A stretch of 64,000 nucleotides of DNA from Saposhnikovia divaricata. Its lineage: Eukaryota; Streptophyta; Magnoliopsida; Apiales; Apiaceae. Below, piece after piece: positions 38,838-51,286 of this stretch. A program made the position numbers and the translations under genes. The notes under the pieces were generated by a model. The model was not told the origin of the DNA. It saw only the letters and a program-made list of their open reading frames with translations, and searched no databases. The stretch covers positions 50,885,881 through 50,949,880 of the forward strand of contig CM071597.1 of NCBI GenBank assembly GCA_036435485.1, written 5' to 3'. Each line of letters begins with the position of its first letter. The first letter of the stretch is position 1.

Positions 38838-39071
38838 TACTCCCTCCGTTCCGAAAAACCTTTCTGGTTTTGATTTTGGATGCTGTTTATTATAATCGAT
38901 TGACTACTAATTTATTCATGATTTATAAGACAAAATATAGTAATTAGTGATTTTATTTGATTCGTATTTATGAGTACTTTAATATAGTGAAGTTTTTATA
39001 TTTAATAATAATATGAAATTGAAGATATTAATAATAAAAAAACACGAAAAATAGAATGGAGAGCGGGAGTA
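38838..39071. mobile_element. Stowaway-type MITE
   Basis: A 230-bp element (38840-39069) starts CTCCCTCCGTTCCGAAA and ends with the imperfect complement GAATGGAGAGCGGGAG. It is flanked by TA on both sides (38838-38839 and 39070-39071). CTCCCTCCGT ends with TA target duplication define Stowaway MITEs, moved by Tc1/mariner transposases. It is AT-rich inside with no coding capacity, and lies about 470 bp upstream of the pectin methylesterase start. Confidence 0.9.
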
Positions 39072-39820
39072 TAATATAAGCAATATTCTTAGTGAGACAA
39101 GACAAGATATTTGCTTAACTTTATTGTCTGTCGTGGTAAGACGTGGCACCAACATCTCATACATTTACATTTGTTTAATGTTTTAATTGTTTACAAACCA
39201 TTTGCCAAAAGCTCCGTGTTTGTCAAGCTCTGTGTTCGTTGTGAACTTAAATTAACTCGGTCACTAAAGATTTTATCCTATTTTTTCAAACCGATCCAGC
39301 TACTAAATATTTTACACATTTTCATCGAAAAATCAATCACATTTTGCTCTCCCTAATGGAGTGGTTTCCTCTTTTTGTGTTTCATATTTTTTCTGTTGGA
39401 TAAATACGATTAATTATATAATAACCAAAAAAGAGTCAAAATCGTATCAATTTTAAGTTTCGTGTTGTCACGTTATTTTTGAGCCAGCTACAAACCATTG
39501 TGGGTACAATAAACTGGAGTTGGGATCAGTCATGGTTGATGCTGATTTGACGCGGATAACATCTCGATTTGCTCATCTTTCACATGTCTGTCGTAACGCG
39601 TTCCATTATTACAACAACGCACACTGACAGTTATAAGTATTCTACATTCACTTTAATCAACAACAATATATACGTATTATATTAGGTATATATATACTCC
39701 TATAAAAACGGGTGTAATTGTTTGAAGAGGTCAAAGCATCAATCAAGCATTAAGTTCATGATCCACACAACCATCGTTTGTTGTTTAAACGTCTGAAAAT
39801 TTTTCCCAAAATTCTTAATA
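39072..39820. other. Spacer without recognised features
   Basis: AT-rich sequence with a short open frame at 39111-39356 that matches nothing I recognise. No RNA gene, promoter or transposon end could be supported here. Confidence 0.4.
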
Positions 39821-40045
39821 AATGAGATAATTTTTTTTTATTACGCATCTAATTTTTACCAATTATTCGGATCAGCTTACACGCATTTTGATTAATTCTG
39901 AGAGTCCCGCAGATATCCACATGCTCACTTAAAATTGAATGTGGAATTTTAGGATGGTAAGTTCCAAAGATCCTGATCTTAACCAACTGAGACACCGATA
40001 CGGGACAATGGGATAATTTTTTTTTTAACGCATTTAGATTTATAC
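39821..40045 (-). mobile_element. Possible SINE-like insert flanked by direct repeats
   Basis: AATGAGATAATTTTTTTTTA...ACGCATCTAA (39821-39852) recurs as AATGGGATAATTTTTTTTTTAACGCATTTAGA (40008-40039). Between them, minus-strand sequence reads GTGTCTCAGTTGGTTAAGA, resembling a tRNA-type A box. A matching B box is not clear. It could be a short retroposon with long target duplications, or a local duplication. Confidence 0.35.
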
Positions 40046-41080
40046 TAATAATAATAAATGGGAATTCACAACAGAAATCTGGTTCCTAAAAAGGAGCAAG
40101 TTCACACTTACATAAAATGCAAGTAAAGAATCACCATTAGATCATACAAACCAAATAATCTAACTTATGAAAACATAAACAGATAGCAACAACTACAACA
40201 AAACTGTAGCTTCACCCGTAGTAGCCTCATGCTCCGCAGCAATGCACCACCATCAAGTCACAGAACAGGTCTAACGGTGTGACCATCCCTGCTCTCCCCA
40301 CACTGCAATCCATTCATGACTATGTCCACTGCCATTATACCAACATCCACACTGCTCCCAGAATCCAATATATTAGTATTGGATATATCATTAATTTGTG
40401 AAATTTAATCCAATTTAAAATTCGTCATATGCATTTGGAAGAAGTTTAGTATTTACATGAGAGATTTGGTATGGGATAAATGATATATGAGACTCATTTT
40501 CATACACCCTATTTATCCTAATTTAAATAAAAGATGTTCAAAATACCCAAATTTGAAAAAATGGCATGTTTTACCCTTTGAACACATTATTTCGTCTAGC
40601 GCATCCTCAAACACGTAATAACAGATCACGTATTATTTTCTTACGTCAAACCTATCGACGTATTACCGAAATACAATGACAAAGATGGCGTATGAGACAC
40701 AGTGATGCAGAACACCAAATCCCATATCATTATGATACGTTAATTGAAACATCGAATTGTATCCATGTACTGCATCTTTTTGTTTTAGATGTAAAGATTA
40801 CGATCACCACATATCAAAATCCCCAAATTCTTATCACAAACCCTATTCCTAATTAATACAAAATAAAAAGGTGATGGTGGTCAAAATCAAATACAAGAAG
40901 AAATATATATATAGATAAATATAGATATGTGTATAATATGTGTATGTCGATCATGTGTATGCCAACGATCAGGGACTTGGGATGTTTAATGATTATTTCA
41001 AGTAGGTGGTGAAGGTGAATAAGAAGAACAATGAAGATAGGAGTGTTTTTGTAGAGTGTGACAGTGAATGTATATAATGT
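40046..41080. other. Spacer without recognised genes
   Basis: No coding frame or RNA gene is supported. The sequence is moderately AT-rich. It may be the body of the Helitron-like element whose 3' end lies at 41082, but no 5' end was found. Confidence 0.35.
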
Positions 41081-41108
41081 ACTAGCCTATAATTCGTGCA
41101 ATACACGG
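41081..41108 (-). mobile_element. Helitron-like 3' terminus on the minus strand
   Basis: On the minus strand, CGTGTATTGCACG forms a CGTG/CACG hairpin with a 5-base loop, then 9 bases later comes CTAG (41085-41082) and T. This has the same layout as the plus-strand candidate at 28889. The stem is short, so the call is tentative. Confidence 0.35.
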
Positions 41109-41157
41109 TTGCTTATAAATTTTTTAATTATATTTTATTATTAAAATTGTAAGTTAT

Positions 41158-41160
<3 letters not shown>

Positions 41161-41232
<72 letters not shown>
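41161..41232. repeat. (TA)n microsatellite
   Basis: CATACATACATA passes into about 30 uninterrupted TA dinucleotides. Confidence 0.9.
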
Positions 41233-41235
<3 letters not shown>

Positions 41236-41417
41236 AAGATAATTTTGTAACTCGATAAATCTGATGAATTTAAATATTACGTAATTATTTATTTTAATTG
41301 TTACTTTAAAATACATACGTATAAAAAAATCACATAAAAGTAGTTTTTTTAACTTTATATAGTACAAAGAGTGAAATTTATCTCTTTTTTCTTTGAAATT
41401 TAAAGTACTTGCATTAA

Positions 41418-41822
41418 TCAAATTGAGTCCAACACAATAGCATCAGTGATAAATTCAGGTGCAGTACTAATCCACTCCTGCATGCCTGGCGTAGAATATG
41501 TTGCCCTTGCTAACAAGTGAGCAACACTATTCGCTGGCCTACTTACAAACTCTACTACCACCTCCTTAAAGTGCTTGAAATAACCTACACAATTTGTGAC
41601 AATAGTGTGAAAGAAAGATCTTCCCTGCCCTCCATTGCACGCATCTGCCAGTGATTTAGCATCCGTTTCAAAAATACATCTCTTAAAGCCTAAGTCCTTA
41701 ACCCATGACAGTGCTTCTTTTAGACTTAGTGCCTCTGCTTCCCTTGGATGTAATACAACTTCCACTCTCCTGCTTCTTGCTCTTAAAAACTTCCCGTGTT
41801 CATCTCGAATGACACTTCCCAT
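41418..41822 (-). pseudogene. LINE RNase H-like domain (RVT_3 type)
   Basis: A 134-codon frame starts MGSVIRDEHGKFLRARSRRV and includes EAEALSLKEALSWVKDLGF, FETDAKSLADACNG and VVEFVSRPANSVAHLLA. These are typical of the RNase H-like domain at the end of plant LINE polyproteins: the E of AEALS, the D of ETDAK, and the N-x-x-A-H motif. It is the best-preserved part of the element. A host RNase H-like gene is possible but unlikely, given the adjoining RT pieces on the same strand. Confidence 0.8.
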
Positions 41823-42349
41823 ATCACTGCATTTTTACTCTGGGAAAAATGCAGCATCCACATTTACCTTCACCCACCCTTGAGGTGGTCGACTCCAATG
41901 CTTACAGGTTGCCTTCAGATTTGGCTTGCTCTTCGAGTTCATTTTCTGGGCTGTCCTTCAGTCACTCAACAAGTTCATAGTTGCTAATTTCACTCCAAAA
42001 CAGACCCATTAACCCTATCCCACACCCATTTATTCCTTCGATTCCAGATGCTCCAACAGAATAACCGTATTAACATAGTTTGTTCCTTAGTACAAGTGTC
42101 AAACACCTTTTTTATCACATCAAACACCGTGTCATTTGGTTATACGTAAACAAACTGACTGAGACCAATATCATCGCATACAGATTTTACAAACGAGCAT
42201 AGAAATAAAACATGAATCTCGTCCTCATTATTTACCAGACACCGTGGACATCTGACATCGATATGCACCCTCTTAATTGCCAGAGCTATTGCTGTTGGAA
42301 GACAAGACTGACATGAGCGTCAGAGAAAGTTAACAATCTTACCTGGCAA

Positions 42350-42780
42350 CTGGATTGACCATAATTTCTTCCAGAAGCTTGAATTGATAGTACTAGATTC
42401 TCCTTGTAATTTACGGTAACAGCTCTTCACTGTGAAAATTTCCTTATCATCTAACATCTAGAACCATGAGTCATCTTCATTGTTCATGGGTAATGGAATT
42501 CTCCTTATCATCTCAACATCCTTCTCATTGCAGATCTCATTCAATACTTCCTCATCCCATTGATTTCCCTCATCTGTCATTAACCCTCTAACAGTAATAT
42601 GTTCCAAGTCTTGTGGCATTCTGGTAGTTAAAAAACCGTTCTCATTACACGGTAGCCATGGAACCTGCCACACCCTCGTACTTTTTCCATTCCCAATCTG
42701 TCCTCTACACCCTTGCTTTATCGCATGTTGTGCTGCTATGATACTTCTCCACGTGTAACTCGAGTTTGAGCCAATAGAAG
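42350..42780 (-). pseudogene. LINE zf-RVT region
   Basis: Minus-strand frames read GNGKSTRVWQVPWLP and later ESSTINSSFWKKLWSIQLPGKIVNFL. This is the zinc-binding RT-associated region that follows reverse transcriptase in plant LINEs (GxGxxxxxWxDxWLP; FWKxLWxLxxPxKI). A stop falls after NNEDDSWF at 42458. It is broken into several frames. Confidence 0.7.
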
Positions 42781-42808
42781 CATCTAGAAAATCAATATTA
42801 GAATAGTA

Positions 42809-44240
42809 TCAAGCTTTCATAATACTTGTGACCAGCTGATTATCCCCATTTAAAAGCCTCCACCCCTGTTTTGCAAGCATAGCAATGTTAAATTTATGCA
42901 ACTCACTAAACCCTAGCCCTCCATCTTCTTTTATCCCACACATTTTCTCCCATGACATCCACCTAATTCCTCTACTATTCCCTCCATTACCCCACCAAAA
43001 GCCTTTCATCTTTTTTTTGAATTCTATCACACCTGAGCTGGAAAAAGTAATAGATTCATCCAAAAATTTGGAATCGATTGTGCTGCACTTTTCAATAGAG
43101 TTACTTTACCTGCCTTTGATAAAGATTTACTTTTCCACCCTTGAAGCTTCTGTTCTACTCAATTAATTAAAAAACAAATGCATCTGCCTTATTTCTCCCC
43201 AACGACATTGGTAACCCAAGATATTTACCAGGACTAAACACCTCTCCCACTTCAAGAATCCCACATATCAATTCTCTATTCACCTCAGTAGTATTTGGAC
43301 TGAAAATAATACTGGATTTATTAAAGTTTATAGCTTGACCTGATATGCTTTCATACCGCAACAGAATATTCTTCATAGTTCTAGCCTTTCCTTCTGTAGC
43401 TTTAAAGAAAAAGTAACAGTCATCTGCAAACAGAAGATGTGATATAGGTGGTGCCCCTCGAGCAATTGTGCACCCATGTATTAAACCCACCTATTCATTT
43501 TGTCTAGTCCCGCATTGTGGTTGAATTTCTCCAAACTCCATACCCTTCTAAAGAAAACTATACGTGATAGTTTTCACGCACATCATGACTCTCTGAATCC
43601 ACAACTAATCAAAACCAAATTTACATAACATACTCTCCAGGAAACACCATTCAAGCCTATCGTATGCTTTAGACACATCAATTTTTAACCCAACAACCCC
43701 ATTCATTCCCTGTGTACGTCGCTTTATATAATTGTTTACTTCAAATGCAATCAATACATTATTAGTTAACAACCTTCCTTCCATAAAAGCACTTTCCTTA
43801 TCCGAGATCAACGTTGGCAGACACATTTCTAACCTATTCACCAATACTTTAGATAAAATTATGAACACCATGTTGCATAGTAAAATTGGCCGTAAGTCTG
43901 TCATTTGTTGAGGTTGCTTTATTTAGGAATCAGAAAAACCAAGGTTCGGTTTATACCTGCTGGAAGCTCTCCCGTATTGGGGAAATTTTTACAGAATCTG
44001 ACTACATCTACCCCAATAATACTCCAAAACGCTTGATAAAAACCTGGATTCAAACCATCACAACCTGGTGATTTCTAGGGTGCATAGAATCTACAGAAGC
44101 CTTCACTTCCTCACTAGTTATTGGTAAACTCAATTGTACGTTCTGATCTTCACTAACTTTTTTGTACTTTCTCCCTTGATGATAATCCATCTATAACAGT
44201 GGAGGTACTGAATAAATTAGAAAAATACTCAATAATAATA
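42809..44240 (-). pseudogene. LINE reverse transcriptase, broken
   Basis: On the minus strand, from 44240 downward, there are motifs of LINE RT: SMHPRKSPGCDGLNPGFYQA, then LRPILLCNMVFIILSKVLVNRLE (43904-43840), GLKIDVSKAYDRLEW (about 43700-43650), PISHLLFADDCYFF with the FADD catalytic box (43460-43410), and YLGLPMSLGRNK. The downstream frame 43063-42809 has FWWGNGGNSRGIRWMSWEKMC. Frameshifts and stops separate the pieces, so no active enzyme is encoded. Confidence 0.85.
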
Positions 44241-44264
44241 CTCTGAATATCCACATTGTCCTCT

Positions 44265-45661
44265 GTTGGTTCGTAAACACGCAAGTATACGCGATCACAA
44301 ATAGCAAGTGATAAGTAAGATTCGTTTCGCAGAGACTATGTGTAATGCAAATTTTAGTACTTATGCAACGGTGTATGGTTACTTCTTAATGCTTGAACAC
44401 TTATCAATTTGGGTTTTTGATTAAACTATTTTAATTAACTAAGCGAGAATAAATTAACAATTAAGAGTTCTTATATATGAGAAAACATGGGATTCCAATT
44501 TCATCGAAACGTCACTAAAGGTTGACACATTAAATCGACACAGATGATAAACAAGATAATTAATCAGATAACACGACAATAATACGAGCTACCTTTCAGT
44601 ATACTCATATCAAACCACTTAACATCCACAATGGATAGAAGTCAAGAGGACACCACATTACGATCAAATCATATATGTCTATACAATCTGGAAAAGTAAT
44701 TGGTTAAGCACAAGTTATCTTTTATAATTACATGGGGCAATATGAATTGGGTAAAATCATACTACTAATCAAGAATAAGCAATTGATTCATGAACCCATG
44801 CTAATATGGCATATTCTCAATCCTAGAATCCACTTTCGCAATCATCAAGGATTAATAAATTAGATGCTAGCTACACATTTATCAATTAAATCAAACCATA
44901 TTAGATTATCGCAATAAAATCACCCAACATCGATCACATTGCAAACACAATAATTATGAATTCGAATCCATTGAAACCGCATGATAATGATTAGTTCATA
45001 ATTGAACCATTCACCATCATGGGTTCTAGAGAAAACATGGTTCTATAAAACAAATAATAATAGAAGAGAAATAAGGTAGAAATGAATCCCCCAAAATGTA
45101 TAGAAGAGTACAAAAGATGAAAATAGATTAGGCCTCCTTGCTTGTCACTAGCTTGAAGATCCCTCTCTAAATTTTTGTTTCTAAGATAATACTGTCGATA
45201 ACAACAAAAAAACCTACTAATCACCATAGATCCTGTTTTTAAGGTCTAAGATAATACAAATAAAGTTCAGCCGCTTGCCATAATAAAATGGGCCCAAAAA
45301 TATTTTGACCCGGAAGAAAATTAACATTCAGAAAAACTCTCCAAAGCGCTGTTGCTCGAGTTAGAGCGCTGTTGCGCCTCTTGGCTCCTGGAAAATGCTG
45401 CTTACACAGCGCTGTTGCGCTAGAAACTGAGCTACAGCGCTAGAAACTGAGCTACAGCGCCTCCTACCCCCTGGAATCAGCACACAAGCCACAACCTACA
45501 CTCATTCACCACCATTTAACCAATGTTGCACCAAAATGCCTTCAACCATGCAACCTACACAAATTACACAAAAACATATCAAATGATAACGAAACTCGAG
45601 AACTTGCAAACGATTAAAGTCCAAACGGAAGGTAAATAGTGGATATAAAATCCATTTATCA
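44265..45661 (-). mobile_element. 3' LTR of Athila-derived element
   Basis: The 1397-bp LTR runs on the minus strand from TGATAAATGG (45661) to GAACCAACA (44265). A polypurine tract AAGTTTGGGGGTT adjoins its start at 45662-45674. Its far end sits directly in LINE sequence; TCCTC (44260-44264) is the candidate target duplication. Parts align with 49858-51286 (shared ATATGAGAAAACATGG, blocks around 44480 and 50010), but with many differences. It contains GCGCTGTTGC repeats and a duplicated GCTAGAAACTGAGCTACAGC unit around 45420-45460. Confidence 0.75.
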
Positions 45662-46990
45662 AACCCCCAAACTTAAACCGTTGCTTGTCCTCAAGCAATG
45701 CAACTCAACCCTAAAATGATGAATGAATGCAAATAAAAATTAAATGTCATGATAATGCAAAACAAATGTCCTAATGCAATAATCCCAAACAAATTACCGA
45801 AACCGACTCAACACGCAAACGCCTCAAGGAATGCAACAACTCCAAACAGAGCTCGACTAAGTCCCCGTATACTAACAATACATGCTCGGAACGTGGTGTG
45901 TGCAATTCTCTCTAGATATACTCTTGAAACTAGATAAAAGGCATAATTAATTCTTCGCCAAGACAATCACATGTTTATAAACAGAATGAACTTTAGACAC
46001 TCCATGACTCAAAGACACCGCCATCATCATTTAAAGTATACAAGGATTCATGCTTAACTACAAAAAACACCACAAAACACAAAACACACATGCTTATTGA
46101 CCGTGCAATGGGCGAGACCCCTAAAGGCTTATACAATAGCACCCTTGTATCGAGCGTTAGGTTAGTGGATCCCAGACCGGAAAAGTCTTAGGTCACTAGG
46201 CATAAAATCCCCTAGAACTTACTTGCTCGAGTACTAAAGAGCCCACCCTAGCCAATTTAGCAAACACACACTCTCACAAACGCTCATTTTTTATACTTAC
46301 AACTCTTTTTTTTTTCTATCGACTCTTTTTTTTCTTGCCTTTCTTTTTTTTTTTTTTTTTTTTTCACACATGGGTGCACTATCTCACCCCCCTAGACTAC
46401 TCATATTAAATATGAGCGGCTACTAGCCATTTGACGCCTAGCCATTATTACACTACGACACAACACTTAGCATGAAATCCCTGTTTTCCCCCAAACTTAT
46501 ACTTAAGTGCTCCTACGCCATCAAGGGAATAACGAAAATTCTAGATATAAATAGGTGATTAAATCCCAACAGCCAAACCAGGTATGACTCGATCTAGCCC
46601 AAGAGCAAACAGTGAGAACGTGAAAAGATTGTGTTCCCGACACACGCATGTCAATTTCATAAGTACTTAAATCAACCCTCTATCCATTGTCATCACACTC
46701 AAATTAACGTCGACCTATTGAGCCAGAAACAGACACTCAAATTAACGTCGACCTATTTGTTCATGCATGAACAAATAATATTACAATCCTAAATAATTCT
46801 ATATGGCATGGCATCCTAAATGCAAACTAAATGACATAGCCAAACTACATGCAACATTACTAATATGAACTAGCATGAATATGCAGCTATATGCAATGCA
46901 ATGATTCTTAATACCCAAAAATCACCCCCAAACTTATTAATATCAATGTCCTCATTGAAGGTAAAATTAAAGGGTACAAGAGATACTCCC
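45662..46990 (-). mobile_element. 3' untranslated internal region of the Athila-derived element
   Basis: Non-coding DNA between the gag-protease stop and the PPT. It has long pyrimidine-rich tracts on the plus strand (46300-46365) and a tandem duplication of CACTCAAATTAACGTCGACC (46687 and 46734). The region 51287-52457 has a similar layout, with the same CTTGTCCTCAAGCA next to the PPT. No ORF of note. Confidence 0.6.
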
Positions 46991-49792
46991 CTAGTCATCA
47001 GCATCGTCACCCTCCTCGGGTGGTGTGTCTGGTGGTGGACAAACATGGTGCGCTCCGAAGGTGGGCCATGTGACCTGAAAACCCTGCTGCCGGTACACTC
47101 CATCTAATGACTGAGTCAAGTCTGTAGCAAATTGGTGCATCATGTCATGTGTAGTATCATAACGCCTCATCATACGCCTGAACTGAGCATCACTAAAAAC
47201 CACAGTCCCCTGATTAGTCTGGCTCGTCTGTGTGCGAGAAGGTCCCGCTCTGTCTGTCTGTCGAGGCACTCTCTCCACCGGTGGCGGATTACCACCTCCC
47301 TCAGCAATAACAACATAACCAAGGCCCCTAGGGTGAGGAGTGCTGCCCGGCCACTCCGCCAACCTCTTAATCGCATGGTGATCAAGAGAACCAATCGGCC
47401 TTAAATGATCCGGCAGTGGCTTAAGTTCAAGTTCAGGAGCTTCTTCAATAGATGGCTTTAGACGAATCTGTGATTTTTGATTCTCAGCTAAGCCAAGTGA
47501 TTCCGGTGGAGCATTGAACTTTCTTTGGTAGGGGTTAGCATTCAACATTTGAACACACTCTGCAATTTCTTCATCCTCAGAATCAGATTTCCCTTGTAAA
47601 GTGCTTACCATGGCATCTGCCTTCAACAACTGATTCATTTCCTCATGTTGCAGTGACTTAACCATATCAAGTCTGAAACATTCTTCCTCTTCAGTTTGAA
47701 GTTGCATTGCTTTAAAAACATTGAATGTGACGTTTTGATCATGCACTCTCATAGTCAGCTCCCCTTTCTGAACATCGATCAACGTTTTGCCTGTTGCCAA
47801 GAATGGCCTTCCCAAGATGATAGGGATGTTCTTATCTTCCTCAAAATCCAAGATGACGAAGTCGGCGGGAAAAATGAGTTTATCCACTTTGACTAAAACG
47901 TCTTCCACTATTCCACGAGGATATATAACCGATCTGTCAGCTAGCTGCAAAGAGATATTGGTTGGTTTTGGGTCGGGGAGTCCAAGTGTCATGAAGACTG
48001 AGAGAGGCATCAGATTAATGCTTACACCAAGATCACACAAGCATTTGTTGAATGACACGTTACCAATAGTGCAGGGAATTGTGAAGCTACCTGGATCCTT
48101 AAGCTTTGGAGGTAGTTTTTGTTGCAAGATTGCACTACATTCCTCCGTCAATGCAACCGTCTTAAAGTCGGCTAGCTTTAACTTCTTCGAGAGAATTCCC
48201 TTCATAAATTTGGTGTAACTAGGCATTTGTTCCAAAGCTTCAGCAAATGGGATGTTAATATGCAACTTTTTAAATACCTCCAGAAATTTGCCAAATTGCT
48301 GATCCAGTTTCTATTTCTGAAACATTTGAGGAAATGGTGGAGGCGGATAGACTGGAGGATTAGCCTCTTAAGGAACCGACTGCTTGGCTGGTTGATGGAG
48401 TGGCTGCTTTTCCTTTTCTGCAACTTCCTCTTGCTCTGCCTGTTTTGAATTCTGTTCAAGGTCTGTGCTCCCTGTGACTTTTCCTGACCGCAGAGTAATA
48501 GCTTGTACCTGTTCCTTGCCATCCTTTTTTCCTAGATTAGGTTCTGTGTTGCTAGGCAGACTTCCTTGCTGCCTATGGAGTAGGGCATTTGCGAGTTATC
48601 CAATCCGATTTTCCAATGTCTTGAGAGATGAGGCCTGACTCTGGAGTGGTACCGCTTGACTCTTGACCATCGATCTCAGTTCTTCTAATTCCGATTTTTT
48701 ATTCGACTGTTGCTGAAATCCCGGAGGCTGATATTGCTGCCTTGAAGCATACTGCTGCTGCATTCCTGAAGGGTTGGACTGTCTACCCCCAAACTGCTGG
48801 TTAGAAGGAGGATAAGATGATTGCTGCATGTTGTTCTGACTGTTACCCCAGCTAAAGTTAGGGTGATTCCTGTTGTTTGGATGATATGTGTTAGGAACTG
48901 GATGTTGTGGCCTTTGAAAGTTGCTAACGAACTGAGCTGACTCATTAGATATGGCACATTGATGAGTGTCATGCCCACCTGCACATAGCTCACAGATGCT
49001 AGCGACCTGTTGCATCCCAAGATTAGCCAAAGAATCCACCTTCATGTTTAGAGCTTCTAACTGAGCTGACAGAGCAGTAGCGGTATCAACTTGAAGAACT
49101 CCTACTACTCTGTTTTGTTGCAATCTCTGCGAAGGATTTTGGTACTCATTCGCAGCCATCATTTCAATCAGATCATAGGCTTCCTCGTAGCTTTTAGCCC
49201 ACAACGCTCCACCAGAAGCAGCATCTACCATAGGCCTAGATTGGCCTCCCAGTCCATTATAGAAGCAATTAATAACCATCCAGTCGGGCATCCCGTGATG
49301 GGGGCATTTTCTGAGCATCTCCTTATAACGCTCCCAAGCTTCACACAATGACTCACCCTGTGCCTGAGCAAACTGAGCAATAGCATTCCTTATGGCAGCT
49401 ATTTTTGCCATGGGAAAGAATTTAGAGAGAAATTTTTGTGCAAGCTCTTCCCAAGTAGTGATAGATCCGGCCGGTAAAGAATGTAACCATCCTTTAGCTT
49501 TGTCCCTCAAAGAGAAAGGAAAGAGTCTCAGCTTCACAGCATCATCTGAAACACCATTGAACTTGAAGGTGTCACAAATTTCGATGAAATTCCGAATGTG
49601 CATATTAGGGTCCTCAGTTGCACCACCCCCAAACTGGACTGTGTTCTGCACCATTTGGATAGTACCAGGCTTAATCTCGAAGGTATTCACCGCGATAGCT
49701 GGCCTGATGATACTAGACTGTATATCATTTATCCTTGGCTGTGAATAATCCATGAGTGCTCTTGGCGGTGCCTCTGGATTAGGATCTCCCAT
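46991..49792 (-). pseudogene. Athila-type Gag-protease, no polymerase
   Basis: On the minus strand the ATG is at 49792 (MGDPNPEAPPRALMDY). The Athila gag core follows: FIEICDTFKFNGVSDDAVKL, LFPFSLRDKAKGWLHSLPAG, ITTWEELAQKFL, CPHHGMPDWM. A CELCAGGHDTHQC knuckle lies near 48990. A protease reads FNKCLCDLGVSINLMPLSVF; most Athila proteases have DLGAS. Gag and protease share one frame, broken by stops at 48596-48598, 48368-48370 and 48311-48313. After PLPDHLR (about 47400), where family members go on to reverse transcriptase, the frame instead continues for about 135 unrelated residues, ending EEGDDADD. RT, RNase H and integrase are absent, so any movement would need another element's enzymes. 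Confidence 0.85.
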
Positions 49793-49857
49793 TGTAACAA
49801 TTGGTTCAACTTCTTCCTCTAGTAACACTACCTCTCCTTTCCTTTCTGGTTAGGTTT

Positions 49858-51286
49858 CAATTCAGTTCATGCACCTATGCAACAATGTATGATTATTATT
49901 CACTGCTAAGACAAATAACAAGATTAAGTTTTTGCTAACTATAATTAACTAAGATACAAATTAACAAACTAAAAATTACTAACTAATGAGAATTAAAATT
50001 GAATTACTTATATGTGAGAAAACATGGAATCCTAACTTCATTAAATACTTCGCTTAGATCTGACACCTTTAATCACTATATGCAATGGTTATGATATCTG
50101 ATCGGACAACACGAAACAAGTATACGCTACTTCTCAGTATACGAATACCAAACTAAACATACATCCACAAAAGAGATAGAAGATGAATAGACACCAATTA
50201 TGCTTAGACCCTACATGTCTATAGAATTTGAAAACATAACGGTTGAAGAGCAAGTTATCCATAAAGATCACATAGGGCAATATAAGTATTCTCATCTCAT
50301 ACTACGAATCATGTTGATAAAAAATCATGAACCTATGCTAGCATGGCAAGTTTTAAATCTCAAGATCCACTTTCACTTCACAAGAGATTAACAAATTAGA
50401 TGTTCATGATGCATCTATCAATTAAGCATAACCATACGAGGATATCAAATATACATCACACACAGATCTTTAAGAAATCAAGATACTAAGTTCCATAAAT
50501 AAATCCGTTAGAATCCCATGACAACGATTAGTTCATAATCGAACCGCTCGTCATCATGGGATCTAATGAAACTATGATTGAAGACAAGATATGAAAGAAA
50601 GTAATAATATTAATAAAACAAAGAGTTGAGAAAACAAATCTATGATACAAAAGATGAAGTAGATCTAGATCCGTTGCTTGTCACGAGCGTTGAATCTTTC
50701 TCCCCTTTTCTCCCTTGCAGATCTAAGCTATATTATGTACAAGATATCTAATTGTCTAATTCTCTAATTGTCTAATTGTCTAATTACAATGCTAAGATGT
50801 GTTTATATAGGCTCTAGATTTCTTGCCCAGCAAGAAATTACCTTCTATTACAATTAGAATTCGATTTAGGTACTAACAACTGCCCAAAATACAATTAGAA
50901 TTAGAAAAAGGGCAAAACAGTAAATTCCCTGCTCCCATCAGTCTGCTTGTCGCGCAACCTACGCCCACCACACGCAACTTGTGCACGCGAATCCTGTCAT
51001 AAGTTGTAGAAAATCTTCCAGGCTTTGCGTGAGCTGTAAGATCGCTGAAAACGGACTTCTAGAACTCCAGATATGGCCAAAACAGTGTAGACTACGCAAC
51101 CTTCCCGGAAAATCCGAATTTTAATCAATTAATCCTCCAAACACGATAGAAGCATCGCCCATAATCGACATTCTTGTAAATCTGCACAACTAATCAAAAC
51201 ACATCAAAACTACAATAAACTTGAGTCAAAGACAATCAATTTAAGCCGAATTGAAGCGATCCAAGTGGATATAAATCCACTTATCA
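49858..51286 (-). mobile_element. 5' LTR of Athila-derived element (diverged)
   Basis: Minus-strand TGATAAGTGGATTTATATCC begins at 51286, matching the start of the LTR at 44265-45661. Homology continues toward about 49880 (ATGCAAC..TGTATG block), but the last roughly 95 bases of the other LTR (44265-44360) have no counterpart, so the 3' boundary is uncertain. No recognisable PBS lies before gag. The two LTRs are only loosely alike, suggesting great age or different parents. Confidence 0.6.

Larger units (their letters stand above)
41418..44264 (-). mobile_element. Decayed L1-type LINE, 5'-truncated
   Basis: On the minus strand, pieces lie in LINE order: reverse transcriptase (44240-42809), zinc-binding RT-associated region (about 42780-42350), RNase H-like domain (41822-41418). 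They are spread over several frames with stops. The 5' part, including any endonuclease, is cut off at 44264, where an LTR begins. L1-type plant LINEs move by target-primed reverse transcription. No clear poly(A) tail or target duplication remains at the 3' end. Confidence 0.85.

Noticed and set aside
41128..41421. Frame translating the (TA)n tract into Tyr-Ile repeats
   Set aside because: A microsatellite artefact.
47132..48448. Plus-strand frames opposite the Athila gag-protease
   Set aside because: They are the antisense of a recognised gag-protease frame and have no motifs.
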